Shown piece after piece: positions 15,970 through 28,998 of a stretch of DNA of 64,000 nucleotides. Source of the stretch: Actinoplanes utahensis (GTDB taxonomy: Bacteria > Actinomycetota > Actinomycetes > Mycobacteriales > Micromonosporaceae); contig NZ_BOMZ01000089.1 in the NCBI RefSeq assembly GCF_016862455.1, positions 62,001-126,000 on the forward strand, in the 5' to 3' direction. The notes under the pieces are model-generated. The model did no database searches, was not told the DNA's origin, and saw nothing but the letters and a program-made list of their open reading frames with translations. Position 1 is the stretch's first letter. Every line of letters begins with the position of its first letter. A program made the position numbers and the translations under genes.

Positions 15970-16617
15970 TCACCGGTTGAGGTAGGCGAGGACGGCCCGG
16001 ACCCGGCGGTTGGCGTCGGCGTCCGGCGGCAGGTCGAGCTTGGTGAAGATGCTGCCGATGTGCTTCTCGACCGAGACCGGGGCGAGGAACAGCGCGGCGC
16101 AGATCGCCGAGTTGGACAGCCCCTGCGCCATCAGCCCGAGAACCTCCTGCTCGCGGGCGGTGAGCGCGTTGTTGCCCTCCTTGCGGCTGGTCCTGGTGAC
16201 CAGGTGCCGCACCACCTCGGGATCCATCGCGGTGCCGCCGTCGGCGACCCGTTCCACCGCGTCGAGGAAGTCGTCGAGCGCCGTGACCCGGTCCTTCAGC
16301 AGGTAGCCGGTGCCGCCGCGGCCGTCGGCCAGCAGCTCCTGCGCGTACGCCCGCTCCACGTACTGGGAGACGATGAGAACCTTGGCGTCCGGATCCGCGG
16401 CGCGGATCTCGAGCGCCGCGCGCAGCCCCTCGTCGCGGAAGTTCGGCGGCATCCGCACGTCCACGATGGACAGGTCCGGGCGGTGCTCGGCCACCGCGGC
16501 GACCAGCTCCGGCGCGCTGCCGACCGCCGCGACGACCGTGTGGCCGGTGGCGGTGAGCAGCCGGGACATGCCCTCTCGGAGGAGGAGCAGGTCCTCGGCG
16601 ATGACGATGCGTCTCAC
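15970..16617 (-). CDS. NarL/LuxR-family response regulator
   Basis: 215 aa. Receiver domain with VIAEDLLLLREGMSRLL, LSIVDVRMPP (phosphoacceptor Asp), LIVSQYVERAYAQELL and YLLKDRV; C-terminal LuxR-type helix-turn-helix LTAREQEVLGLMAQGLSNSAICAAL followed by VSVEKHIGSIFTKL. A DNA-binding output regulator of the two-component pair with the upstream kinase; its GTG overlaps the kinase stop by three bases (16614-16617 region, GTGA), so they are co-translated. A much longer frame opening upstream is the shadow of the kinase gene. Target genes are unknown. Confidence 0.92.
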   Translation of the reverse strand: MRRIVIAEDLLLLREGMSRLLTATGHTVVAAVGSAPELVAAVAEHRPDLSIVDVRMPPNFRDEGLRAALEIRAADPDAKVLIVSQYVERAYAQELLADGRGGTGYLLKDRVTALDDFLDAVERVADGGTAMDPEVVRHLVTRTSRKEGNNALTAREQEVLGLMAQGLSNSAICAALFLAPVSVEKHIGSIFTKLDLPPDADANRRVRAVLAYLNR

Positions 16618-17831
16618 AGGGGGATCTCCGCGTGCAGGGCGGTCGGGCCGCCGGCCGGACTGGTCACGGTCAATTCGCCGTCGAGCGCCTCGATCCGGCG
16701 GCGCAGGCCCTCCAGCCCGGAGCCGTGCGGGTCGGCGCCGCCGTGCCCGTCGTCGGCGACGGTGACGGTCATCCGGTCCTCGGCTTTCGTGATGCTGACG
16801 ACGCACTGCCCGGCGTCGGCGTGCTTCGACGCGTTCACCAGGCCCTCGGCGATGACGAAATAGGCCGCCGACTCCACCGCCGCGGGGAAGCGCACGGCCG
16901 GGTCGGCGTCGACCTCGACCGGCAGCGGGCTGTCGCCGGCCAGGGCCGACACCGCGGCGTGCAGGCCCCGGTCGGTGAGGATCGGCGGGTGGATGCCGCG
17001 CACCAGCCGGCGCAGCTCGCCCAGCGCGTCGTCGAGCTGCCGGCGGGCCATGTCGACGTCGGCGACCGCGGCGTGCTCGTTGCCCAGCTTGCGGGCGGCC
17101 AGCGCGAGGGTCATGCCGGCCGCGACGATCCGCGCCTGCGCGCCGTCGTGCAGGTCCCGCTCGATCCGGCGCAGCTCGGCGGCCTGGGCGTCGACCACCC
17201 GGCGCCGCGACTCGCTCAGCCGCGCCGCCTCGTCGACCAGGTGCTGGTGGCGGCCCGGCGCGAGCAGGGCGCTCGCGGTCCGGGCCTGGGCCCGGGCCAG
17301 CACGCGGATCAGCCGGATCGTCACCACCAGCAGCAGCAGTCCCGCGCCGGCCAGGGCGAACCGGCCGGAGAGGGTGAGCATCAGCACGTTCATCGGGAAG
17401 GGGGCGTTGGGATTGGGCACCGCCCAGGCCCACAGCGGCGCGCTGACCGCCGCCGCACTCACCACGGTGCACACGACGGCCGGCACCCCGAACAGCAGGC
17501 CCAGCGGGAACAGCACGCTCAGCCAGACCAGGTCGCGCCAGGTGGCCGGCTGCGCCGCGACGCCGACCACCCGCCGGCCGATGCCGTCGGCCTTGACCGG
17601 CACGTAGGGCGAGCCGATCGGGGAGTCCAGCACCAGGGCGGCCCGGTTGCGCTCGAACGCGGCGAGGTGCCGGGTCACCCAGATCGCGCCGAGGAAGACC
17701 GGGCCACCGAGCTGGGTCAGCGACAGCAACCCGACCACGATGGTCGACACCAGGCTCCAGAGGAAGGCGACCGGGCCGGCGAGCAGACTGCTGGAGAGGT
17801 ATCCCAGGGAACGGAGGGTGGCTCGCAGCAT
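16614..17831 (-). CDS. HisKA_3-type sensor histidine kinase
   Basis: 405 aa from ATG 17831. The N-terminal half is membrane-embedded: two hydrophobic segments within the first 55 residues and two or three more around residues 100-185. The cytoplasmic half has the NarL-type dimerisation/phosphoacceptor box RRIERDLHDGAQARI with His228 and a short GHKL ATPase (EGLVNASKHADA, VADDGHGGADPHGSGLEGLRRR). ATG 17831 lacks a clear ribosome site; an alternative in-frame ATG at 17942 overlaps the stop of the upstream hydrolase gene, so the true N-terminus is uncertain by 37 residues. Confidence 0.88.
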   Translation of the reverse strand: MLRATLRSLGYLSSSLLAGPVAFLWSLVSTIVVGLLSLTQLGGPVFLGAIWVTRHLAAFERNRAALVLDSPIGSPYVPVKADGIGRRVVGVAAQPATWRDLVWLSVLFPLGLLFGVPAVVCTVVSAAAVSAPLWAWAVPNPNAPFPMNVLMLTLSGRFALAGAGLLLLVVTIRLIRVLARAQARTASALLAPGRHQHLVDEAARLSESRRRVVDAQAAELRRIERDLHDGAQARIVAAGMTLALAARKLGNEHAAVADVDMARRQLDDALGELRRLVRGIHPPILTDRGLHAAVSALAGDSPLPVEVDADPAVRFPAAVESAAYFVIAEGLVNASKHADAGQCVVSITKAEDRMTVTVADDGHGGADPHGSGLEGLRRRIEALDGELTVTSPAGGPTALHAEIPL

Positions 17832-17941
17832 CGCGGCAATCGTAGCAGCCCAGGCCGATATGACCGATACCCGGAACACCCTCCGTCCATCAGGGAACCA
17901 CGGGGAGTGGCGATCCCGGGCCGTCGTCGCCGCGCGGCTCA

Positions 17942-19453
17942 TCAGCGGCAGCTGACGTCGTCGGCCGGGCGCTCGCCGGTCACCAGGAACGCGGTGACCG
18001 CACCGTCGCCGCAGGCGTTGCCGTTGGCCAGATAGGACCCGTGCCCGCCGGCGTCCACGGTCACCATCCGGGCCCGGTCGCCGAACGCCGCCCGCATGCG
18101 CAGCGCTCCGACGTACGGCGTGGACGGGTCCCGCAGGTTCTGGATCATCAGCACGTTCGCCGGGCCGTCCGGGCTCACCGTCACCGGGTCCTCGGACGGT
18201 TCCGGCCAGAACGCGCAGGCGTAGATGTTGACCGGCATGCCGGCGGTCAGCGGGTAGGCGGCCCGGTTCGTGGCGACGTCCTCGGCGTACCCGTCGACGG
18301 ATCGGGGCCACCGCACGTCGTTGCAGATGGTGGCGGTCAGCACCGCTGCGGTGTTCTGCAGGGCGGCCGCCGGCGGGGCGCTGGCCGCCGGCAGCGGCTC
18401 GCCGCGCAGGGCCGCGCTCATCAGCGCGGCGAACCCGGGGAAGCTCTTGTCCGAGTAGAGCGCCTGCAGCATGGCCGCACGCAGGGCGTTGCCGTCCAGG
18501 GTGGGCGGCTGGGCGCCGGTCCACGGCAGCGGAGCGCCGTCCAGCCGGGTGGCGAGCGTCAGGAAGGCGTCGCGGACGGCGGCCGCGTGTACACCGAGGT
18601 GGTACTCGGCGTCCCGGGCGGCGGCCCAGGCCGCGAAGTCCGGGAACCGGTCCTCGGCGCCGATCGCGTAGTTGGCCGCCCAGCCGCGCGCCAGACGTCC
18701 CGGGTCCGGGTCGTCGTTGCTGTCCAGCACGACCCGGTCGGTGCGGTCCGGGTACATGGTCGCGTACACCGCACCCACGTAGGTCCCGTACGAGACACCC
18801 CAGTAGGACAGCTTCTCCTCGCCGAGCGCCGCGCGGATCGCGTCGATGTCCCGTGCCTCGTTGCGGGTGCTGATGTGTGCCGTCAACGGGTTCTCCTCCT
18901 CACCGCAGGCCGTCGCCATCTCGGCGGCCCACGACACGTTCGGGGCGATGTCGCCGTCCGGGCCCGGCCACGGCATCAGCTGCGCGGACGCCTTGCCGGG
19001 CGACGCCGGGCGGCAGTCGACCGGGGAGCTCTTGCCCAGGCCGCGCGGGTCGAAGGAGACGACGTCGTAGCGGGCCAGGACCTCGGCCGGCAGGCGCCCG
19101 GCGAGCTCGCCCGGCTTGCCGAGGCCGGTGCTGCCGGGACCGCCGGGGATGAACAGCAGCACCCCGTGCCGGTCGGGGCCGGCGGCGCGGACCCGCGAGA
19201 CCGCCAGCGAGATCCGTGCCCCGGCCGGGACGGCGTAGTCCATCGGGACCGAGACGCTGCCGCACTCCTGCCGCGGGTCCGCCTTGCCGCCGCACGGCTG
19301 CCAGGCGACCGTCGAGGTCACGGCAGCGACCGGTATGCCCGTCGCCTCCACCAGGGGCGCCGCGATGCCGGTGGCGATCACCGCGGCGGTGCTCAGGGCC
19401 AGGAACGCCATCAGGGTACGGATCCGGGGCTTCGGTGTACGAACGTGTGGCAT
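17942..19453 (-). CDS. Secreted alpha/beta hydrolase, tripeptidyl aminopeptidase-like
   Basis: 503 aa. An N-terminal signal/anchor (RTLMAFLALSTAAVIATG) is followed by an alpha/beta-hydrolase domain with FIPGGPGSTG oxyanion loop, VVSFDPRGLGKSSP, and nucleophile Ser221 in GVSYGTYVG, then a TAP-like C-terminal domain where ANVLMIQNLRDPSTPY and the final His in DAGGHGSYLANGNACG supply the acid and base. Streptomycete SlpD/SlpE/Tap proteins with this architecture remove tripeptides from secreted substrates. Start chosen at ATG 19453 just before the signal sequence. Not obviously part of the neighbouring biosynthetic cluster. Confidence 0.88.
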   Translation of the reverse strand: MPHVRTPKPRIRTLMAFLALSTAAVIATGIAAPLVEATGIPVAAVTSTVAWQPCGGKADPRQECGSVSVPMDYAVPAGARISLAVSRVRAAGPDRHGVLLFIPGGPGSTGLGKPGELAGRLPAEVLARYDVVSFDPRGLGKSSPVDCRPASPGKASAQLMPWPGPDGDIAPNVSWAAEMATACGEEENPLTAHISTRNEARDIDAIRAALGEEKLSYWGVSYGTYVGAVYATMYPDRTDRVVLDSNDDPDPGRLARGWAANYAIGAEDRFPDFAAWAAARDAEYHLGVHAAAVRDAFLTLATRLDGAPLPWTGAQPPTLDGNALRAAMLQALYSDKSFPGFAALMSAALRGEPLPAASAPPAAALQNTAAVLTATICNDVRWPRSVDGYAEDVATNRAAYPLTAGMPVNIYACAFWPEPSEDPVTVSPDGPANVLMIQNLRDPSTPYVGALRMRAAFGDRARMVTVDAGGHGSYLANGNACGDGAVTAFLVTGERPADDVSCR

Positions 19454-19544
19454 GTCCTCAAGCCTGGTGCACCGGAACGCGGCTTTCGACCGTGCTGCCC
19501 ATACCACCGCACAGCATGGTTAACCCTGCTGTGCGGCGGGGCCG

Positions 19545-20570
19545 TCACCCGTACCGTTTCATCTCGGCGAAGAAGTCCGGCACCTCCCGCAGGGTCCCGT
19601 CGCCGGCGAGCTGGTCGTGGACGTAACGGGCCACCGCCAGGTCCAGGACGCCGAGGCCGAACGGGGAGAACACGACCGGTTCGTCCGCCGGGACGGTCAG
19701 GTTCCCCTCGAGCAGGTCGTGGACGGTGCCCGCCAGGAAGTCGCGGTTCCCGGTCGCCTGCTCGGCCAGATGCGGCGAGGTGTTCGCCTTCAGACAGTGA
19801 TCGACGTCGTCGACGATGTTGTACGACGACAGGATGATCTCCGGCGCCAGATCGCGGAGGGACACGTGGAGCACCACCGGGTTGTGGCCGAACAGGGCCG
19901 GGTCGTGCACGTGCGGCTCGCCCGCGACCGTGGCGAAGACCACCAGGTCACTGTCGCGCAGCACGTCGGCGGCGCTGTCGCGCACCTCGACCGTGGCGGC
20001 CCCGGCGCCGGTGAGGTGGTCGCGGAACTGGCCGGCGTAGGTGGGCGACAGGTCGTACACCGCGTAGTCCTCGCCGGTGAGGCCGACCGCGTCCAGGTAG
20101 GTGTGGATGTACCGGGCGATCAGCCCGGTCCCGATGAAACCGATCCGCCGCGGCCGGACCCCGCGGGCCTCGGTGATCCGCGCCGCGGCCAGCGCGGCCG
20201 ACGCCGCGGTGCGCGCCGCGCTGATGATGGAGCTCTCCAGGCAGGCGAACGGATAGCCGGTACGGGTGTCGTTGAGGATCAGCACCGCCGAGGCGCGCGG
20301 AACACCGGCGGCCACGTTGCCGGGGAAACTGGCGATCCACTTGATCCCGTGCACGTCGACGTCACCGCCGACCGAGGCGGGCAGCGCGATGATCCGATCG
20401 CTGGGCCGGTCGGGGAAGCGCAGGAAGTACGAGTCCGGATTGACCGTCCGGCCCTCGCCGTGCAGCCGGTACGCCTGCGCGACCAGGTCGACCACGGCCT
20501 TCTCCCGGCCGGCCAGGGTGTCACGCACCTGCGCGCCGGAGATGACACTGAACTGCGGGGTGATGCTCAT
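19545..20570 (-). CDS. sbnB: SbnB-like dehydrogenase for L-2,3-diaminopropionate formation
   Basis: 341 aa, ornithine cyclodeaminase/mu-crystallin superfamily. Rossmann motif GFIGTGLIARYIHTYLDAVG, substrate region GIKWIASFPGN, and VARYVHDQLAGDG. The wording PDSYFLRFPDRPSDRIIALPA plus GGDVDVHGIKWIASFPGN distinguishes SbnB from true ornithine cyclodeaminases. In the known pathway SbnB oxidatively cleaves N-(1-amino-1-carboxyl-2-ethyl)-glutamate with NAD to give L-2,3-diaminopropionate and 2-oxoglutarate. Its SbnA partner is at 23066-24091 on the opposite strand. The ATG overlaps the stop of the antiporter gene (ATGA), so it is translated in that operon. Product supply for the NRPS is inferred. 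Confidence 0.9.
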   Translation of the reverse strand: MSITPQFSVISGAQVRDTLAGREKAVVDLVAQAYRLHGEGRTVNPDSYFLRFPDRPSDRIIALPASVGGDVDVHGIKWIASFPGNVAAGVPRASAVLILNDTRTGYPFACLESSIISAARTAASAALAAARITEARGVRPRRIGFIGTGLIARYIHTYLDAVGLTGEDYAVYDLSPTYAGQFRDHLTGAGAATVEVRDSAADVLRDSDLVVFATVAGEPHVHDPALFGHNPVVLHVSLRDLAPEIILSSYNIVDDVDHCLKANTSPHLAEQATGNRDFLAGTVHDLLEGNLTVPADEPVVFSPFGLGVLDLAVARYVHDQLAGDGTLREVPDFFAEMKRYG

Positions 20571-21913
20571 CGGACCTCCTGGGGTACGGCGGAGGGCACT
20601 CCCACCGCCGACGGGACGGGATCGTTCTCACGCTCGCGGAGCCGCTCCTCGGCGGTCGGCTCCAGCCGGGCCACCGCGTACCGCAGGATCGGCGGCCCCA
20701 TCAGCGAGGTCACCACCGCGATCAGCACGATGCAGGTGTACATGGCGGGGGTCAGCACACCGAGGCGGACGCCGACCATCGCGATCACCACCTCGATGAC
20801 GCCCCGGGAGTTCATCCCGGCGCCGAGCGCCATCGCCTCCCACCGGTTGAGCCGGCTCAGCCGGGCGCCGATGAAGGCGCCGGTGAACTTGCCCACGATC
20901 GCGATGACCAGCAGGGCGGCCGCGGTGGTCAGGACGTCGGGATCGGCCAGCGCCGTCAGGTCCATCCGGAGCCCCGCGGTGGCGAAGAAGATCGGGGCCA
21001 GCACGGCGGCGACGATGGCGCGGATCGGCAGGAGCCGGGCCATCACCTCCGGGCCGCCGCTGCGGATCAGCATCCCGGCCAGCAGGGCGCCGAAGATGGC
21101 CTCGAGGTGGAGCTGATGCGTGACGATGCTGAAGAGCATGATGACGGCGACCGCGGCGGCGAGCGTCATCTTGGCCTCGCCGTTACGCAGGGTCGCCAGC
21201 ATCAGCTTGCGCACCAGCGGGCGGAGCAGGAACGCCGCGACGATCACACCGATGAGGTACGCCAGAGCCAGGCCGATCCCCGCGGCGCGCAGACCGGTCG
21301 TGGCCATCGCGGTCACGACCGACAGGCCGATCCAGCCGAGCAGGTCGTCCACCGTGCCGGTCATCAGGATCATCTGGCCCACGTTGCGGTGCAGCATGTT
21401 GAGGTCGATCAGGGTCTTCGCGATCACCGGGATCGCGCTCACACTCATGGCGACCCCGATGAACACCGCGAAGGTGGCCTGGTCGGAGCCGGGGGCCAGC
21501 AGCGTGACGGGGACCAGCAGGCCGGCGCCGACGCCGAGGGTCAGCGGGATGACGAAGCCCGGCAGGCTCACCTTCGCGGCCGTGGACTTGTGCCGGCGGA
21601 TGAACTTCAGATCCAGCTGGAGGCCGGTGATCGCGACCAGCAGGAGGACCCCGACCTGGCCGAAGGCGTCGAGCATGTGGACCTGTTCCGGATTCTGCGG
21701 GAACAGATAGTGGAAGGCCGCGGGCGCGGTGCTGCCGAGCAGCGACGGGCCCAGCAGCACGCCGGTCAGCAGTTCGCCGACGAGCGCCGGCATGGACAGC
21801 CGCCGGGCCAGCATCCCCATCAGGGTGGCGACCAGCAGCAGCAGACCCAGCTGCAACAGGAAGATCAGGAGCGGGTGTCCGCCTAGCGGCGGTACGGGAG
21901 TGAACGCGAGCAA
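20567..21913 (-). CDS. CPA2-family cation/proton antiporter
   Basis: 448 aa with about twelve transmembrane segments throughout. RLSMPALVGELLTGVLLGPSLLG, QVGVLLLVAITGLQLD, MSVSAIPVIAKTLIDLNM and GMNSRGVIEVVIAMVGV match the KefB/GerN-type monovalent cation:proton antiporter-2 family; no regulatory TrkA domain follows. TTG 21913 is chosen because GGAGGAGG lies about seven bases upstream and the first membrane helix starts at once. It forms an operon with sbnB and diverges from the oxygenase gene. Members of this family occur in several antibiotic clusters as resistance or transport genes; that role is possible, not shown. Confidence 0.85.
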   Translation of the reverse strand: MLAFTPVPPLGGHPLLIFLLQLGLLLLVATLMGMLARRLSMPALVGELLTGVLLGPSLLGSTAPAAFHYLFPQNPEQVHMLDAFGQVGVLLLVAITGLQLDLKFIRRHKSTAAKVSLPGFVIPLTLGVGAGLLVPVTLLAPGSDQATFAVFIGVAMSVSAIPVIAKTLIDLNMLHRNVGQMILMTGTVDDLLGWIGLSVVTAMATTGLRAAGIGLALAYLIGVIVAAFLLRPLVRKLMLATLRNGEAKMTLAAAVAVIMLFSIVTHQLHLEAIFGALLAGMLIRSGGPEVMARLLPIRAIVAAVLAPIFFATAGLRMDLTALADPDVLTTAAALLVIAIVGKFTGAFIGARLSRLNRWEAMALGAGMNSRGVIEVVIAMVGVRLGVLTPAMYTCIVLIAVVTSLMGPPILRYAVARLEPTAEERLRERENDPVPSAVGVPSAVPQEVR

Positions 21914-21998
21914 GGACCGGCCTCCTCCATCGAAGATTCTGAGAGCACGCTCCCCGCGGGGCCTATATTTCGGTGTGCAAGCGCCTCTATGGGCCGGG

Positions 21999-22004
21999 TA
22001 TAGG
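21999..22004 (+). promoter_or_regulatory. Candidate -10 element TATAGG upstream of the NRPS operon
   Basis: GTATAGGGG places TATAGG 22 bases before ATG 22027. The same hexamer lies 21 bases before the acyl-CoA ligase start (47529-47534) and twice upstream of the carrier protein operon. A convincing -35 is not visible here (GTGCAA at 21975-21980). Confidence 0.35.
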
Positions 22005-22026
22005 GGTTCTCGCTTTCCTGTACGGC

Positions 22027-23013
22027 ATGACCGCGACTTCCGTAATCGACACGGGATCCGAGACCCGATTCACGCTCTCCGACGGTGAGCGCGACGAACT
22101 GGCCGGCGTCGCCCGCGAACTCACGCAGACCACTCCGGCGCTGGTGGACGACAACAAGTGGCTGGCCGTGGCCAGCCGGCTCGCCGCCCGCGTGCCCACC
22201 CGGGTCCGCCAGGCGATCCGCCAGTTCCAGCGCGACCCGGGCATCGACGGCGTGCTGTTGCTGTCCAACCTGTGGGTGGACGCCGACAACCTGCCGCCCA
22301 CCCCGACCCGGCCCGAGTCGGTGGAGCGGGAGGCCACCCTGCCTGCGGCGACGCAGGCGCTCATCGCCCTCTCCCTCGGCGAGATGATCGCCTACCAGAA
22401 GGAGAAGGACGGCGCCCTGGTGCAGAACGTGGTGCCGGTCCCGGGCCGGGAGCGCTCGCAGAGCAACGCCGGCTCGGCCGACCTCGAGATGCACGTGGAG
22501 AACGCCTTCCACCCGCACCGCCCCGACTACGTGATGCTGATGTGCTTGCGCAACGACCACGAGGACCGGGCCGCGCTGCAGACCAGCTCGATCCGGCGGG
22601 CCTTCCCGCGGATCCCCGCCGAGGTGCGGGACGCGCTGCGGGCCGAACGTTTCGAGACCGAGGCGCCGCCGTCCTTCGCCGCCGCGGGCGCCGGGACGCT
22701 GCGGCACGCCGTCTTCTCCGGCGCGGCCGAGGACCCCGACCTGCTCGTCGACTTCAACGCCACCTCGGCGCTCGACGAGCGGGGACGGCAGGCGATGAAC
22801 GTGCTCAAGGAGCACCTGGCGGCGGCGTCCCGCAGCGCCGTCCTGCGCCCCGGTGACCTCGCGGTGCTGGACAACCGGATCGCGGCGCACGGCCGCAGCC
22901 AGTTCGTGCCCCGCTACGACGGGCAGGACCGCTGGCTGCACCGCAGTTTCATCCACCTGGACAACCGGCGGTCGCTGGGTTCCCGGGGGCCGAACAACCA
23001 GGTCATCTCCTGA
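22027..23013 (+). CDS. Fe(II)/2-oxoglutarate amino acid beta-hydroxylase (AsnO/VioC-like)
   Basis: 328 aa, clavaminate synthase-like superfamily. The facial triad appears as His156-x-Glu158 (LEMHVENAFHPHRPDYV) and His288 (DNRIAAHGRS), with an Arg in RWLHRSF for 2-oxoglutarate. The HxE rather than HxD metal motif and the ENAFH(P)HRPDYV wording are typical of AsnO (L-Asn) and VioC (L-Arg) beta-hydroxylases acting on free amino acids for NRPS assembly. First gene of the operon running to the P450. ATG 22027 was preferred to GTG 21973 because the longer version would translate through the TATAGG element; no strong ribosome site is seen. Substrate Asn-like is inferred from adenylation-domain codes. 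Confidence 0.85.
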   Translation: MTATSVIDTGSETRFTLSDGERDELAGVARELTQTTPALVDDNKWLAVASRLAARVPTRVRQAIRQFQRDPGIDGVLLLSNLWVDADNLPPTPTRPESVEREATLPAATQALIALSLGEMIAYQKEKDGALVQNVVPVPGRERSQSNAGSADLEMHVENAFHPHRPDYVMLMCLRNDHEDRAALQTSSIRRAFPRIPAEVRDALRAERFETEAPPSFAAAGAGTLRHAVFSGAAEDPDLLVDFNATSALDERGRQAMNVLKEHLAAASRSAVLRPGDLAVLDNRIAAHGRSQFVPRYDGQDRWLHRSFIHLDNRRSLGSRGPNNQVIS

Positions 23014-23065
23014 GGGCAGTGGGCCGGACCGGTCGCTGCACACCACGGTGGATTCGGGGACAGCA

Positions 23066-24091
23066 ATGTTCAACAAGCCGCTCAACGGCATCCTGGCCGC
23101 GATAGGCAACACACCTCTGACCGAACTGAGCTCGCTGATGCCGGACTTCGGCGGCCGGGTCTACGGCAAGCTCGAGTTCTTCAATCCCGGCGGGAGCATC
23201 AAGGACCGCTCGGCGGCGGCCATGATCCTGGAGAAGATCGAGTCCGGGGTGCTGGAACCCGGCCGGTCGGTGGTCGTCGAGTCCAGCTCGGGCAACCTGG
23301 CCATCGGCCTGGCGCAGATCTGCCGGTACTTCGACCTGAAGCTGATCTGCGTGGTCGACGCCATGACCACCGAGCAGAACCTGGCGATCCTGCGCGCCTA
23401 CGACGTCGGGCTGGACATCGTCGCCGACCCGGACCCGCTGACCGGCGAGTTCCTGTCGGTGCGCAAGCGGCGGGTCCGGCAGCTCGTCGAGACCACCCCG
23501 TACGCCTACTCGCCGGATCAGTACTCCAACCCGCTCAACCCCAAGGCGCACGAGCACACGATGGCCGAGATCGCCGCGGCGCTGGACGGGCAGGTCGACT
23601 ACCTGTTCGCCGCCACCAGCACCACGGGGACGCTCACCGGCTGCGCCAACTACATCCGCAAGAACGGGCTCAGCACCACGGTGGTGGCCGTCGACGCGAT
23701 AGGCAGCGTGCTGTACGGCTCCGAGCCGGCCCGGCGCCTGATCCCCGGCCACGGCGCGTCCGTCGCGCCGGTCCTGCTGGACCGGTCGTTGCCGGACCGG
23801 GTCGTGCACGTCAGCGACCTGGAATGTGTCGTCGGCTGCCGTCGCCTGGTGCACCGGGAGGCGATCCTGGCCGGCGGATCGTCGGGCGCGACCGTCGCGG
23901 CGCTGGGGATCCTGCGCGAGGAGATCGCCGACGGCGCCACCTGCGTCCTGATCTTCCCGGACGGCGGTGACCGGTACGTGGACACCGTCTACTCGGACGC
24001 CTGGGTCGGCGACCACTTCGGCGAGGTGGCGCACCTCTGGAAGAACGACATCGAGCCGCAACCGGGCCCGTCCCCGGTGACGCACCACTGA
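23066..24091 (+). CDS. sbnA: SbnA-like PLP synthase for the diaminopropionate precursor
   Basis: 341 aa, fold-type II PLP enzyme of the cysteine synthase superfamily. The PLP Lys46 is in NPGGSIKDRSA; SSSGNLAIGLAQIC binds the substrate carboxylate and TSTTGTLTGCANYIR the cofactor phosphate. SbnA condenses O-phospho-L-serine with L-glutamate to N-(1-amino-1-carboxyl-2-ethyl)-glutamate, the substrate of SbnB. A housekeeping cysteine synthase is unlikely given the SbnB homologue 2.5 kb away and the NRPS operon context. It sits between the oxygenase and mbtH. ATG 23066 follows a GGGGA signal. Confidence 0.9.
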   Translation: MFNKPLNGILAAIGNTPLTELSSLMPDFGGRVYGKLEFFNPGGSIKDRSAAAMILEKIESGVLEPGRSVVVESSSGNLAIGLAQICRYFDLKLICVVDAMTTEQNLAILRAYDVGLDIVADPDPLTGEFLSVRKRRVRQLVETTPYAYSPDQYSNPLNPKAHEHTMAEIAAALDGQVDYLFAATSTTGTLTGCANYIRKNGLSTTVVAVDAIGSVLYGSEPARRLIPGHGASVAPVLLDRSLPDRVVHVSDLECVVGCRRLVHREAILAGGSSGATVAALGILREEIADGATCVLIFPDGGDRYVDTVYSDAWVGDHFGEVAHLWKNDIEPQPGPSPVTHH

Positions 24092-24104
24092 GGAGGGAGA
24101 TCCC

Positions 24105-24303
24105 ATGTCGCAGGAGCAGGCGTTCATCGTCGTCCTGAACGATGAACTGCAGTACTCGATCTGGTGGGAGGGGCGTGACCTGCCCGCCGGATGGCGTGCC
24201 GAGGGTACGTCGGGAAGCCGGGAGGAGTGCCTGGCGCACATCGACGAGGTATGGACCGACATGCGCCCGTTGAGCCTGCGCCGGCGCATGGAGCAGGCCG
24301 GCC

Positions 24304-24311
<8 letters not shown>
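24105..24311 (+). CDS. mbtH: MbtH-like NRPS chaperone
   Basis: 68 aa, standard length. The family residues are present: FIVVLNDELQYSIWW, the paired Trp and Ser, PAGWRAEGTSGSREECLAHIDEVWTDMRPLSLR. MbtH proteins bind the N-terminal subdomain of adenylation domains and are needed for their folding or activity. Strong GGAGGGAGA ribosome site. The stop overlaps the NRPS start by eight bases, so it is translationally coupled to the enzyme it most likely supports. Confidence 0.97.

Positions 24312-28994
<4,683 letters not shown>

Positions 28995-28998
<4 letters not shown>

Noticed and set aside
21973..22026. Upstream GTG start adding 18 residues to the oxygenase
   Set aside because: It would translate through the TATAGG promoter-like element and the extra residues do not resemble the family.
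23066..24091. Housekeeping cysteine synthase
   Set aside because: The SbnB homologue, mbtH/NRPS operon context and SbnA-like wording favour diaminopropionate synthesis.
19545..24091. Staphyloferrin-B-like siderophore cluster
   Set aside because: Only the SbnA/SbnB step is shared; there are no IucA/IucC-type synthetases or citrate-related genes, and an NRPS follows.
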